Positions 45,637 through 58,673 of a stretch of DNA of 64,000 nt are shown one piece after another. Position 1 is the stretch's first letter, and the number at the start of each line of letters is the position of its first letter. The notes under the pieces are model-generated. The model worked only from the letters and a program-made list of their open reading frames with translations. It made no database searches and was not told the origin of the DNA. The position numbers were made by a program, and so were the translations under genes. Source of the stretch: Limnanthes douglasii subsp. nivea (Eukaryota > Streptophyta > Magnoliopsida > Brassicales > Limnanthaceae). The stretch spans positions 322,850,893-322,914,892 of the forward strand of contig JAUPFV010000002.1 in assembly GCA_036936605.1 (NCBI GenBank), read 5' to 3'.

Positions 45637-47823
45637 AATATTTTATGTATACATCACCTCAAATAAAATTGGTGCATATAGAGAACATATAGCACCTCAA
45701 ATAAAAATGGTGCATTTAGATAGCGTTAGCACCTCGAATACTAACAGTTCATTTAGAGAATGATAGCACCTCGAATACTACCAGTCCATTTAGAGAACTT
45801 TAGTGTCTCGAATACTACTTTGTGTTTAGAGTACATTAACACCTCAAATATGGTTTATGGTTTTTTTAATGAAAAGTGATTTTAAAATCGTATAACATTT
45901 ATTCTTTGTCAACAAATTCAAAACATCCATTGGCCTAAACAGAATTTTATTAATATCTTCGAATACATAAATGAAACCTAGTTAAAAACTTCCTTAGCCA
46001 ACATGATATGAAATTGTATATCAATTACTCAAAACGTATCAAATGAAAAAATCACTCCAAATATAGTTTCAAATGTTCTATTTTCAAAGGATGCTAAAGT
46101 AATATGCCATGCTCATCATAAAGGTGATATGTATTGGGCTTTATTTGCTCCATTACCACATAAGGACCCTCCCAATTCGGGGTATTTTTCCAAGTTGCTT
46201 GTCCTTTGTATAAAGGAATAATTTTCTCAAGAATTTGTCACCTATTTTAAAATCTCTCCTTTCTCACCTTAAAATTATAGCGACTCCTCATCAAAGTTTG
46301 ATAATTAGTCATATATCAATGTTCCCTAACTCTTTTATCCTTGATCAGGTTTGGGTGTGTTTGTTTTTCCTATTCATTTAGCTCTTCCGAAGAAAAAAAT
46401 ACTCTATAAGAAGGTAAAGTAGATTATGGAAGGCTAACAACATCCATACCATATACTAAAGCAAAATGAGTTTCTTCAGTAACCTCTCTAGGAGTGGTAC
46501 GATAAACCAACAACACCTCTTGTATATGGTTAAGTCATTTCCATGCAGCACCTATTCAAACCTCTTGGATAAACCTATTAGTTACCTCCACTTGATCGTT
46601 TGCTTGGGGATGAAAAAAATGTAGAAAAGCATTGTGTAATACCCCTCGAAACGCAAAATGAAGTCATTTCTCTGTTTTAAAATTGAAGACCATTGTTTGT
46701 GGTGATTTTCCAATGAACTCCAAAATGGCAACAAATATTATTCATAATGAACTGAATAATATCCTTGTCTTTTCTACCAGATAATTGTTTAACTTTATTC
46801 CACTTCAGAACGTAATCTACCTCCACAATAACCATTCGACGTTCTGTAGAGGCTATATGCAATGGTCCTACCAAGTCTATTCCTCATCTATCAAAAGGAG
46901 TAGCTTCATAAATAGTCGTAGGAAAAACTATTGGTTTGTGAATATAATTTGCAAACCGTCGACAAATATCACAACCTTGAACTAAAAATTTAGCATCATT
47001 CATAATTGAAGGCGAATAATATCATGCAACTAAAGCCCTACGTGTCAAAGACCTAAACCCACAACGAGCTGAACCTTTACCTTCATACAACTCATATAAA
47101 ATTTCCTAAGACTTTTGCTTACCCAAACAAGACAACAATTGGCTACTTAACGATTTTTTTTGTATTAGACTTCTTCTAACATAACATAACCATTGACCTT
47201 GTACCTTAACTTTTTAGCCATTTGTGTATCTTGAGCTAACATACCTCTTAGTAAAACAATTAAGGATATTAGAGCTCCTATCACTTCGAATTTTATCTGG
47301 AGTAACAAATATTTCCTCAACATATTTACATTATTTTGACCATGTTAAAATTGAAGGACTTACTTGTAGCAATATCCATCGATATTCATCAGTATAAGAA
47401 ATTGTTGCCAAATAATCAACAACTATATTATATCCCCGGTTAATATGCTCGACTATCACTTTGTCAAACAAAAGAGACAAATTTTAAAGCTCGCATAGAT
47501 ATAAAATTTAATGATCTTTCTTAGCCTCGCATACACAAGACATATGATTTGCCACTAGCTGCAAATTTGTTTCCAAATGAACTATTGTCTCTCCATAAAT
47601 ATTTGCAAGCCTTAAACTAGCTAACGTAGACTCATATTCAGCCTTATTATTATACGCATGAAAGTTAAATTGAAAGTTTTGGTACATTGCCTCCCCAAAA
47701 GGAGAAACTAACTGAACCCCACACTAGATCCGAATATCCTAGAACCACCTTTATTTCGAACCACCCACGTCGAAGTTTCTGAGATGACCTTTTTATCTGT
47801 CTTCTAATCTGATCAACTCGAGC
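45637..47823 (-). pseudogene. Monomer 2: RNase H-integrase-3' UTR
   Basis: Full unit of 2,187 bp. Integrase has a premature TGA at 46,886-46,884, a CGA-to-TGA change in 'DRRGID', leaving 65 open codons (46,874-46,677). A nearby Tyr-to-Ser change ('HIASTERR') is also present. Both variants recur only in monomer 7. The minisatellite lies at 45,650-45,860 and the GPY-type motif near 46,170. Confidence 0.93.
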
Positions 47824-50013
47824 AATATTTTATGTATACATCACCTCAAATAAAATTGGTGCATATAGAGAACATATAGAACCTCAAATAAAAATGGTGC
47901 ATTTAGATAGCGTTAGCACCTCGAATACTAACAGTTCATTTAGAGAATGATAGCACCTCGAATACTACCAGTCCATTTAGAGAACTTTAGTGTCTCGAAT
48001 ACTACTTTGTGTTTAGAGTACATTAACACCTCAAATATGGTTTATGGTTTTTTTAATGAAAAATGATTTTAAAAATCGTATAACATTTATTCTTTATCAA
48101 CAAATTCAAAACATCCATTGGCCTAAACAGAATTTTATTAATATCTTCGAATACATAAATGAAACCTCGTTAAAAACTTCGTTAGCCAACATGATATGAA
48201 ATTGTATATCAATTACTCAAAACGTATGAAATGAAAAAATCACTCCAAATATAGTTTCAAATGTTCTATTTTCAAAGGATGCTAAAGTAATATGCCCTGC
48301 TCATCATAAAGGTGATATGTATTGGGCTTTATTTGCTCCATTACCACATAAGGACCCTCCCAATTCGGGGTATTTTTCCAAGTTGCTTGTCCTTTGTATA
48401 AAGGAATAATTTTCTCAAGAATTTGTCACCTATTTTAAAATCTCTCCTTTCTCACCTTAAAATTATAGCGACTCCTCATCAAAGTTTGATAATTAGTCAT
48501 ATATAAATGTTCCCTAACTCTTTTATCCTTGATCAGGTGTGGGTGTGTTTGTTTTTCCTATTCATTTAGCTCTTCCGAAGAAAAAAATACTGTATAAGAA
48601 GGTAAAGTAGATTATGGAAGGCTAACAACATCCATACCATATACTAAGGCAAAACGAGTTTCTTCAGTAACCTCTCTAGGAGTGGTACGATAAACCAACA
48701 ACACCTCTTGTATATGGTTAAGTCATTTCCCTGCAGCACCTATTCAAACCCTCTTGGATAAACCTATTAGTTACCTCCACTTGATCGTTTGCTTGGGGAT
48801 GAAAAAAATGTAGAAAAGCATTGTGTAATACCCCTCGAAACGCAAAATGAAGTCATTTCTCTGTTTTAAAATTGAAGACCATTGTTTGTGGTGATTTTCC
48901 AATGAACTCCAAAATGGCAACAAATATTATTCATAATGAACTGAATAATATCCTTGGCTTTTCTACCAGATAATGGTTTAACTTTATCCCACTTCAGAAC
49001 GTAATCTACCTCCACAATAACCATTCGACGTTCTGTATAGGCTATATGCAATGGTCCTACCAAGTCTATTCCTCGTCTATCAAAAGGAGTAGCTTCATAA
49101 ATAGTCGTAGGAAAAACTATTGGTTTGTGAATATAATTTGCAAACCGTCGACAAATATCACAACCTTGAACTAAAAATTAAGCATCATTCATAATTGAAG
49201 GCGAATAATATCATGCAACTAAAGCCCTACGTGTCAAAGACCTAAACCCACAACGAGCTGAACCTTTACCTTCATGCAACTCATATAAAATTTCCTAAGA
49301 CTTTTGCTTACCCAAACAAGACAACAATTGGCTACTTAACGATTTTTTTTTGTATTAGACTTCTTCTAACACAACATAACCATTGACCTTGTACCTTAAC
49401 TTTTTAGCCATTTGTGTATCTTGAGGTAACATACCTCTTAGTAAAACAATTAAGGATATTAGAGCTCCTATCACTTCGAATTTTATCTGGAGTAACAAAT
49501 ATTTCCTCAACATATTTACATTATTTTGACCATGTTAAAATTGAAGGACTTACTTGTAGCAATATCCATCGATATTCATCAGTATAAGAAATTGTTGCCA
49601 AATAATCAACAACTATATTATATCCCCGGTTAATATGCTCGACTATCACTTTGTCAAACAAAAGAGTCAAATTTTAAAGCTCGCATAGATATAAAATTTA
49701 ATGATCTTTCTTAGCCTCGCATACACAAGATATATGATTTGCCACTAGCTGCAAATTTGTTTCCAAATGAACTATTGTCTCTCCATAAATATCTGCAAGC
49801 CTTAAACTAGCTAACATAGACTCATATTCAGCCTTATTATTATACGCATGAAAGTTAAATTGAAAGTTTTGGTACATTGCCTCCCCAAAAGGAGAAACTA
49901 ACTGAACCCCACACTAGATCCGAATATCCTAGAACCACCTTTATTTCGAACCACCTACGTCGAAGTTTCTGAGATGACCTTTTTATCTGTCTTCTAATCT
50001 GATCAACTCGATT
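47824..50013 (-). pseudogene. Monomer 3: RNase H-integrase-3' UTR
   Basis: Full unit of 2,190 bp. Integrase is interrupted by TAA at 49,180-49,178 (AAA to TAA after 'MNDA'), a change found in no other copy; 65 codons are open downstream (49,063-48,866). Its right junction reads CTCGATTAATATT where the others have CTCGAGCAATATT. Confidence 0.93.
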
Positions 50014-52202
50014 AATATTTTATGTATACATCACCTCAAATAAAATTGGTGCATATAGAGAACATATAGCACCTCAAATAAAAATGGTGCATTTAGATAG
50101 CGTTAGCACCTCGAATACTAACAGTTCATTTAGAGAATGATAGCACCTCGAATACTACCAGTCCATTTAGAGAACTTTAGTGTCTCGAATACTACTTTGT
50201 GTTTAGAGTACATTAACACCTCAAATATGGTTTATGGGATTTTTAATGAAAAGTGATTTTAAAAATCGTATAACATTTATTCTTTGTCAACAAATACAGA
50301 ACATCCATTGGCCTAAACAGAATTTTATTAATATCTTCGAATACATAAATGAAACCTCGTTAAAAACTTCCTTAGCCAACATGATATGAAATTGTATATC
50401 AATTACTCAAAACGTATCAAATGAAAAAATCACTCCAAATATAGTTTCAAATGTTCTATTTTCAAAGGATGCTAAAGTAATATGCCCTGCTCATCATAAA
50501 GGTGATATGTATTGGGCTTTATTTGCTCCATTACCACATAAGGACCCTCCCAATTCGGGGTATTTTTCCAAGTTGTTTGTCCTTTGTATAAAGGAATAAT
50601 TTTCTCAAGAATTTGTCACCTATTTTAAAATCTCTCCTTTCTCACCTTAAAATTATAGCGACTCCTCATCAAAGTTTGATAATTAGTCATATATAAATGT
50701 TCCCTAACTCTTTTATCCTTGATCAGTTGTGGGTGTGTTTGTTTTTCCTATTCATTTAGCTCTTCCGAAGAAAAAAATACTCTATAAGAAGGTAAAGTAG
50801 ATTATGGAAGGCTAACAACATCCATACCATATACTAAGGCAAAATGAGTTTCTTCAGTAACCTCTCTAGGAGTGGTACGATAAACTAACAACACCTCTTG
50901 TATATGGTTAAGTCATTTCCCTGCAGCACCTATTCAAACCCTCTTGGATAAACCTATTAGTTACCTCCAGTTGATCGTTTGCTTGGGGATGAAAAAAATG
51001 TAGAAAAGCATTGTGTAATACCCCTCGAAACGCAAAATGAAGTCATTTCTCTGTTTTAAAATTGAAGACCATTGTTTGTGGTGATTTTCCAATGAACTCC
51101 AAAATGGCAACAAATATTATTCATAATGAACTGAATAATATCCTTGGCTTTTCTACCAGATAATGGTTTAACTTTATCCCACTTCAGAACGTAATCTACC
51201 TCCACAATAACCATTCGACGTTCTGTATAGGCTATATGCAATGGTCCTACCAAGTCTATTCCTCGTCTATCAAAAGGAGTAGCTTCATAAATAGTCGTAG
51301 GAAAAACTATTGGTTTGTGAATATAATTTGCAAACCGTCGACAAATATCACAACCTTCAACTAAACATTTAGCATCATTCATAATTGAAGGCGAATAATA
51401 TCATGCAACTAAAGCCCTACGTGTCAAAGACCTAAACCCACAACGAGCTGAACCTTTACCTTCACGCAACTCATATAAAATTTCCTAAGACTTTTGCTTA
51501 CCCAAACAAGACAACAATTGGCTACTTAACGATTTTTTTTGTATTAGACTTCTTCTAACACAACATAACCATTGACCTTGTACCTTAACTTTTTAGCCAT
51601 TTGTGTATCTTGAGGTAACATACCTCTTAGTAAAACAATTAAGGATATTAGAGCTCCTATCACTTCGAATTTTATCTGGAGTAACAAATATTTCCTCAAC
51701 ATATTTACATTATTTTGACCATGTTAAAATTGAAGGACTTACTTGTAGCAATATCCATCGATATTCATCAGTATAAGAAATTGTTGCCAAATAATCAACA
51801 ACTATATTATATCCACGGTTAATATGCTCGACTATCACTTTGTCAAACAAAAGAGTCAAATTTTAAAGCTCGCATAAATATAAAATTTAATGATCTTTCT
51901 TAGCCTCGCATACACAAGACATATGATTTGCCACTAGCTGCAAATTTGTTTCCAAATGAACTATTGTCTCTCTATAAATATTTGCAAGCCTTAAAATAGC
52001 TAACGTAGCCTCATGTTCAGCCTTATTATTAGACGCATGAAAGTTAAATTGAAAATTTTGGTACATTCCCTCCCCAAAAGGATAAACTAACTGAACCCCA
52101 CACTAGATCCGAATATCCTAGAACCACCTTTATTTCGAACCACCCACGTCGAAGTTTCTGAGATGACCTTTTTATCTGTCTTCTCATCTGATCAACTCGA
52201 GC
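50014..52202 (-). pseudogene. Monomer 4: RNase H-integrase-3' UTR
   Basis: Full unit of 2,189 bp with the 108-codon integrase frame open (51,382-51,056). The right two-thirds, including the RNase H part, is almost identical to monomer 5 (for example TACCTCCAGTTGATCG, CACGCAACTC, GCCTCATGTTCAG), while its left part matches monomers 2 and 3. It has Cys for Phe in 'NDAKCLVEG'. Confidence 0.93.
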
Positions 52203-54390
52203 AATATTTTATGTATACATCACCTCAAATTAAATAGGTGCATACAGAGAACATATAGCGCCTCAAATAAAAATAGTGCATTTAGATAGCGTTAGCACCT
52301 CTAATACTAACAGTTCATTTAGAGAATGATAGCACCTCGAATACTACCAGTCCATTTAGAGAACTTTCGTGTCTCGAATACTAATTTGTGTTTAGAGTAC
52401 ATTAACACCTCAAATATGGTTTATGGTTTTTTTAATGAAAAGTGATTTTAATAATCGTATAACATTTATTCTTTGTCAACAAATTCAAAACATCCATTGG
52501 CCTAAATTTTTTTTATTAATATCTTCGAATACATAAATGAAACCTCGTTAAACACTTCCTTAGCCAACATGATATGAAATTGTATATCAATTACTCAAAA
52601 CGTATCAAATGAAAAAATCACTCCAAATATAGTTTCAAATGTTCTATTTTCAAAGGATGCTAAAGTAATATGCCCTGCTCATCATAAAGGTGATATGTAT
52701 TGGGCTTTATTTGCTCCATTACCACATAAGGACCCTCCCAATTCGGGGTATTTTTCCAAGTTGTTTGTCCTTTGTATAAAGGAATAATTTTCTCAAGAAT
52801 TTGTCACCTATTTTAAAATCTCTCCTTTCTCACCTTAAAATTATAGCGACTCCTCATCAAAGTTTGATAATTAGTCATATATAAATGTTCCCTAACTCTT
52901 TTATCCTTGATCATTTGTGGGTGTGTTTGTTTTTCCTATTCATTTAGCTCTTCCGAAGAAAAAAATACTCTATAAGAAGGTAAAGTAGATTATGGAAGGC
53001 TAACAACATCCATACCATATACTAAGGCAAAATGAGTTTCTTCAGTAACCTCTCTAGGAGTGGTACGATAAACTAACAACACCTCTTGTATATGGTTAAG
53101 TCATTTCCCTGCAGCACCTATTCAAACCCTCTTGGATAAACCTATTAGTTACCTCCAGTTGATCGTTTGCTTGGGGATGAAAAAAATGTAGAAAAGCATT
53201 GTGTAATACCCCTCGAAACGCAAAATGAAGTCATTTCTCTGTTTTAAAATTGAAGACCATTGTTTGTGGTGATTTTCCAATGAACTCCAAAATGGCAACA
53301 AATATTATTCATAATTAACTGAATAATATCCTTGGCTTTTCTACCAGATAATGGTTTAACTTTATCCCACTTCAGAACGTAATCTACCTCCACAATAACC
53401 ATTCGACGTTCTGTATAGGCTATATGCAATGGTCCTACCAAGTCTATTCCTCGTCTATCAAAAGGAGTAGCTTCATAAATAGTCGTAGGAAAAACTATTG
53501 GTTTGTGAATATAATTTGCAAACCGTCGACAAATATCACAACCTTGAACTAAACATTTAGCATCATTCATAATTGAAGGCGAATAATATCATGCAACTAA
53601 AGCCCTACGTGTCAAAGACCTAAACCCACAACGAGCTGAACCTTTACCTTCACGCAACTCATATAAAATTTCCTAAGACTTTTGCTTACCCAAACAAGAC
53701 AACAATTGGCTACTTAACGATTTTTTTTGTATTAGACTTCTTCTAACACAACATAACCATTGACCTTGTACCTTAACTTTTTAGCCATTTGTGTATCTTG
53801 AGGTAACATACCTCTTAGTAAAACAATTAAGGATATTAGAGCTCCTATCACTTCGAATTTTATCTGGAGTAACAAATATTTCCTCAACATATTTACATTA
53901 TTTTGACCATGTTAAAATTGAAGGACTTACTTGTAGCAATATCCATCGATATTCATCAGTATAAGAAATTGTTGCCAAATAATCAACAACTATATTATAT
54001 CCACGGTTAATATGCTCGACTATCACTTTGTCAAACAAAGGAGTCAAATTTTAAAGCTCGCATAAATATAAAATTTAATGATCTTTCTTAGCCTCGCATA
54101 CACAAGACATATGATTTGCCACTAGCTGCAAATTTGTTTCCAAATGAACTATTGTCTCTCTATAAATATTTGCAAGCCTTAAAATAGCTAACGTAGCCTC
54201 ATGTTCAGCCTTATTATTAGACGCATGAAAGTTAAATTGAAAATTTTGGTACATTCCCTCCCCAAAAGGATAAACTAACTGAACCCCACACTAGATCCGA
54301 ATATCCTAGAACCACCTTTATTTCGAACCACCCACGTCGAAGTTTCTGAGATGACCTTTTTATCTGTCTTCTCATCTGATCAACTCGAGC
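52203..54390 (-). pseudogene. Monomer 5: RNase H-integrase-3' UTR
   Basis: Full unit of 2,188 bp with the integrase frame open (53,570-53,244). It shares the minisatellite variant (CTCAAATTAAATAGGTGCAT) and the GGCCTAAATTTTTTTT indel with monomer 6, and its RNase H half with monomer 4, so it is the product of a recent one-unit duplication. Confidence 0.93.
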
Positions 54391-56580
54391 AATATTTTAT
54401 GTATACATCACCTCAAATTAAATAGGTGCATACAGAGAACATATAGCGCCTCAAATAAAAATAGTGCATTTAGATAGCGTTAGCACCTCTAATACTAACA
54501 GTTCATTTAGAGAATGATAGCACCTCGAATACTACCAGTCCATTTAGAGAACTTTCGTGTCTCGAATACTAATTTGTGTTTAGAGTACATTAACACCTCA
54601 AATATGGTTTATGGTTTTTTTAATGAAAAGTGATTTTAATAATCGTATAACATTTATTCTTTGTCAACAAATTCAAAACATCCATTGGCCTAAATTTTTT
54701 TTATTAATATCTTCGAATACATAAATGAAACCTCGTTAAACACTTCCTTAGCCAACATGATATGAAATTGTATATCAATTACTCAAAACGTATCAAATGA
54801 AAAAATCACTCCAAATATAGTTTCAAATGTTCTATTTTCAAAGGATGCTAAAGTAATATGCCCTGCTCATCATAAAGGTGATATGGATTGGGCTTTATTT
54901 GCTCCATTACCACATAAGGACCCTCCCAATTCGGGGTATTTTTCCAAGTTGCTTGTCCTTTGTATAAAGGAATAATTTTCTCAAGAATTTGTCACCTATT
55001 TTAAAATCTCTCCTTTCTCACCTTAAAATTATAGCGACTCCTCATCAAAGTTTGATAATTAGTCATATATAAATGTTCCCTAACTCTTTTATCCTTGATC
55101 AGTTGTGGGTGTGTTTGTTTTTCCTATTCATTTAGCTCTTCCGAAGAAAAAAATACTCTATAAGAAGGTAAAGTAGATTATGGAAGACTAACAACATCCA
55201 TACCATATACTAAGGCAAAATGAGTTTCTTCAGTAACCTCTCTAGGAGTGGTACGATAAACTAACAACACCTCTTGTATATGGTTAAGTCATTTCCCTGC
55301 AGCACCTATTCAAACCCTCTTGGATAAACCTATTAGTTACCTCCACTTGATCGTTTGCTTGGGGATGAAAAAAATGTAGAAAAGAATTGTGTAATACCCC
55401 TCGAAACGCAAAATGAAGTCATTTCTTTGTTTTAAAATTGAAGACCATTGTTTGTGGTGATTTTCCAATGAACTCCAAAATGGCAACAAATATTATTCAT
55501 AATGAACTGAATAATATCCTCGGCTTTTCTACCAGATAATGGTTTAACTTTATCCCACTTCAGAACGTAATCTACCTCCACAATAACCATTCGACGTTCT
55601 GTATAGGCTATATGCAATGGTCCTACCAAGTCTATTCCTCGTCTATCAAAAGGAGTAGCTTCATAAATAGTCGTAGGAAAAACTATTGGTTTGTGAATAT
55701 AATTTGCAAACCGTCGACAAATATCACAACCTTGAACTAAAAATTTAGCATCATTCATAATTGAAGGCGAATAATATCATGCAACTAAAGCCCTACGTGT
55801 CAAAGACCTAAACTCACAACGAGCTGAACCCTTAACATTCATGCAACTCATATAAAATTTCCTAAGACTTTTGCTTACCCAAACAAGACAACAACTGGCT
55901 ACTTAACGATTGTTTTTTGTATTAGACTTCTTCTAACACAACATAACCATTGACCTTGTACCTTAACGTTTTAGCCATTTGTGTATCTTGAGGTAACATA
56001 CCTCTTAGTAAAACAATTAAGGATATTAGAGCTCCTATCACTTCGAATTTTATCTGGAGTAACAAATATTTCCTCAACATATTTACATTATTTTGACCAT
56101 GTTAAAATTGAAGGACTTACTTGTAGCAATATCCATCGATATTCATCAGTATAAGAAATTGTTGCCAAATAATCAACAACTATATTATATCCCCGGTTAA
56201 TATGCTCGACTATCACTTTGTCAAACAAAAGAGTCAAAATTTAAAGCTCGCATAGATATAAAATTTAATGATCTTTCTTAGCCTCGCATACACAAGACAT
56301 ATGATTTGCCACTAGCTGTAAATTTGTTTCCAAATGAACTATTGTCTCTCCATAAATTTTTGCAAGCCTTAAACTAGCTAACGTAGACTCATATTCAGCC
56401 TTATTATTATACGCATGAAAGTTAAATTGAAAGTTTTGGTACATTGCCTCCCCAAAAGGAGAAACTAACTGAACCCCACACTAGATCCGAATATCCTAGA
56501 ACCACCTTTATTTCGAACCACCCACGTCGAAGTTTCTAAGATGACCTTTTTATCTGTCTTCTCATCTGATCAACTCGAGC
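54391..56580 (-). pseudogene. Monomer 6: RNase H-integrase-3' UTR
   Basis: Full unit of 2,190 bp with the integrase frame open (55,758-55,432). The first ~0.5 kb matches monomer 5; beyond about 54,900 it returns to the older type and shares AAACTCACAAC and AACGTTTTAGCC with monomer 1. 'GRKAEDII' replaces 'GRKAKDII', as in monomer 7. Confidence 0.93.
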
Positions 56581-58673
56581 AATATTTTATGTATACATCA
56601 CCTCAAGTAAAATAGGTGCATACAGAGAACATATAGCACCTCAAATAAAAATGGTGCATTTAGATAGCGTTAGCACCTCTAATACTAACAGTTCATTTAG
56701 AGAATGATAGCACCTCGAATACTACCAGTCCATTTAGAGAACTTTAGTGTCTCGAATACTAATTTGTGTTTAGAGTACATTAACACCTCAAATATGGTTT
56801 ATGGTTTTTTTAATAAAAAGTGATTTTAAAAATCGTATAACATTTATTCTTTGTCAACAAATTCAAAACATCCATTGGCCTAAAAAGAATTTTATTAATA
56901 TCTTCGAATACATAAATGAAAACTCGTTAAAAACTTCCTTAGCCAACATGATATGAAATTGTATATCAATTACTCAAAACGTATCAAATGAAAAAATCAC
57001 TCCAAATATAGTTTCAAATGTTCTATTTTCAAAGGATGCTAAAGTAATATGCCCTGCTCATCATAAAGGTCATATATATTCGGCTTTATTTGCTCCATTA
57101 CCACAAAAGGACCCTCCCAATTCGGGGTATTTTTCCAAGTTGCTTGTCCTTTGTATAAAGGAATAATTTTCTCAAGAATTTGTCACCTATTTTAAAATCT
57201 CTCCTTTCTCACCTTAAAATTATAGCGACTCCTCATCAAAGTTTGATAATTAGTCATATATAAATGTTCCCTAACTCTTTTATCCTTGATCAGGTGTGGG
57301 TGTGTTTGTTTTTCCTATTCATTTAGCTCTTCCGGAGAAAAACAATACTCTATAAGAAGGTAAAGTAGATTATGGAAGGCTAACAACATCCATACCATAT
57401 ACTAAGGCAAAATGAGTTTCTTCAGTAACCTCTCAAGGAGTGGTACGATAAACCAACAACACCTGTTGTATATGGTTAAGTCATTTCCCTGCAGCACCTA
57501 TTCAAACCCTCTTGGATAAACCTATTAGTTACCTCCACTTGATCGTTTGCTTGGGGATGAAAAAAATGTAGAAAAGCATTGTGTAATACCCCTCGAAACG
57601 CAAAATGAAGTCATTTCTCTGTTTTAAAATTGAAGACCATTGTTTGTGGTGATTTTCCAATGAACTCCAAAATGGCAACAAATATTATTCATAATGAACT
57701 GAATAATATCCTCGGCTTTTCTACCAGATAGTGGTTTAACTTTATCCAACTTCAGAACGTAATCTACCTCCACAATAACCATTCGACGTTCTGTAGAGGC
57801 TATATGCAATGGTCCTACCAAGTCTATTCCTCATCTATCAAAAGGAGTAGCTTCATAAATAGTCGTAGGAAAAACTATTAGTTTGTGAATATAATTTGCA
57901 AACCGTCGACAAATATCACAACCTTGAACTAAAAATTTAGCATCATTCATAATTGAAGGCGAATAATATCATGCAACTAAAGCCCTACGTGTCAAAGACC
58001 TAAACCCACAACAAGCTGAACCTTTACCTTCATGCAACTCATATAAAATTTCCTAAGACTTTTGCTTACCCAAACAAGATAACAATTGGCTACTTAACGA
58101 TTGTTTTTTGTATTAGACTTCTTCTAACACAACATAACCATTGACCTTGTACCTTAACGTTTTAGCCATTTGTGTATCTTGAGGTAACATACCTCTTAGT
58201 AAAACAATTAAGGATATTAGACCTACTATCACTTCGAATTTTATCTGGAGTAACAAATATTTCCTCAACATATTTACATTATTTTGACCATGTTAAAATT
58301 GAAGGACTTACTTGTAGCAATATCCATCGATATTCATCAGTATAAGAAATTGTTGCCAAATAATCAACAACTATATTATATCCCCGGTTAATATGCTCGA
58401 CTATCACTTTGTCAAACAAAAGAGTCAAATTTTAAAGCTCGCATAGATATAAAATTTAATGATCTTTCTTAGCCTCGCATACACAAGACATATGATTTGC
58501 CACTAGGTGCAAATTTGTTTCCAAATGAACTATTGTCTCTCCATAAATATTTGCAAGCCTTAAACTAGCTAACGTAGCCTCATGTTCAGCCTTATTATTA
58601 GACGCATGAAAGTTAAATTGAAAATTTTGGTACATTCCCTCCCCAAAAGGATAAACTAACTGAACCCCACACT
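56581..58673 (-). pseudogene. Monomer 7 (truncated at RNase H): RNase H-integrase-3' UTR
   Basis: 2,093 bp, cut about 100 bp before the normal unit end, where CACACTAGA is fused to gag sequence. Integrase carries the same CGA-to-TGA stop (57,833-57,831) and Tyr-to-Ser change as monomer 2; 65 codons are open (57,821-57,624). Its RNase H end is of the monomer 4/5 type (GCCTCATGTTCAG, GGATAAAC). Confidence 0.93.

Larger units (their letters stand above)
44118..58673 (-). repeat. Tandem array of ~2.19-kb gypsy-derived monomers (7 copies)
   Basis: Seven head-to-tail monomers, starting at 44,118 (truncated), 45,637, 47,824, 50,014, 52,203, 54,391 and 56,581 (truncated on the right at 58,673). The five full units are 2,187-2,190 bp long and nearly identical. 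Each encodes, on the minus strand, the end of RNase H, a linker, integrase and the pol C-terminus with its GPY-type motif ('WEGPYVVMEQ'), followed by a 3' UTR with a ~37-bp minisatellite. Units join where an RNase H sequence ending CTCGAGC meets the UTR sequence AATATTTTATGTATACATC. In copy 1 (11.48 kb) CTCGAGC continues into RT instead, so the join is a novel junction. Confidence 0.95.

Noticed and set aside
44118..58673. Array considered as duplicated host genes or rDNA-like units
   Set aside because: The coding content is clearly Ty3/gypsy RNase H and integrase with shared stops; no rRNA or host gene sequence is present.
44118..58673. Array considered as several nested full retrotransposons
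   Set aside because: No LTR, PBS or gag occurs between units, and all internal junctions are identical.
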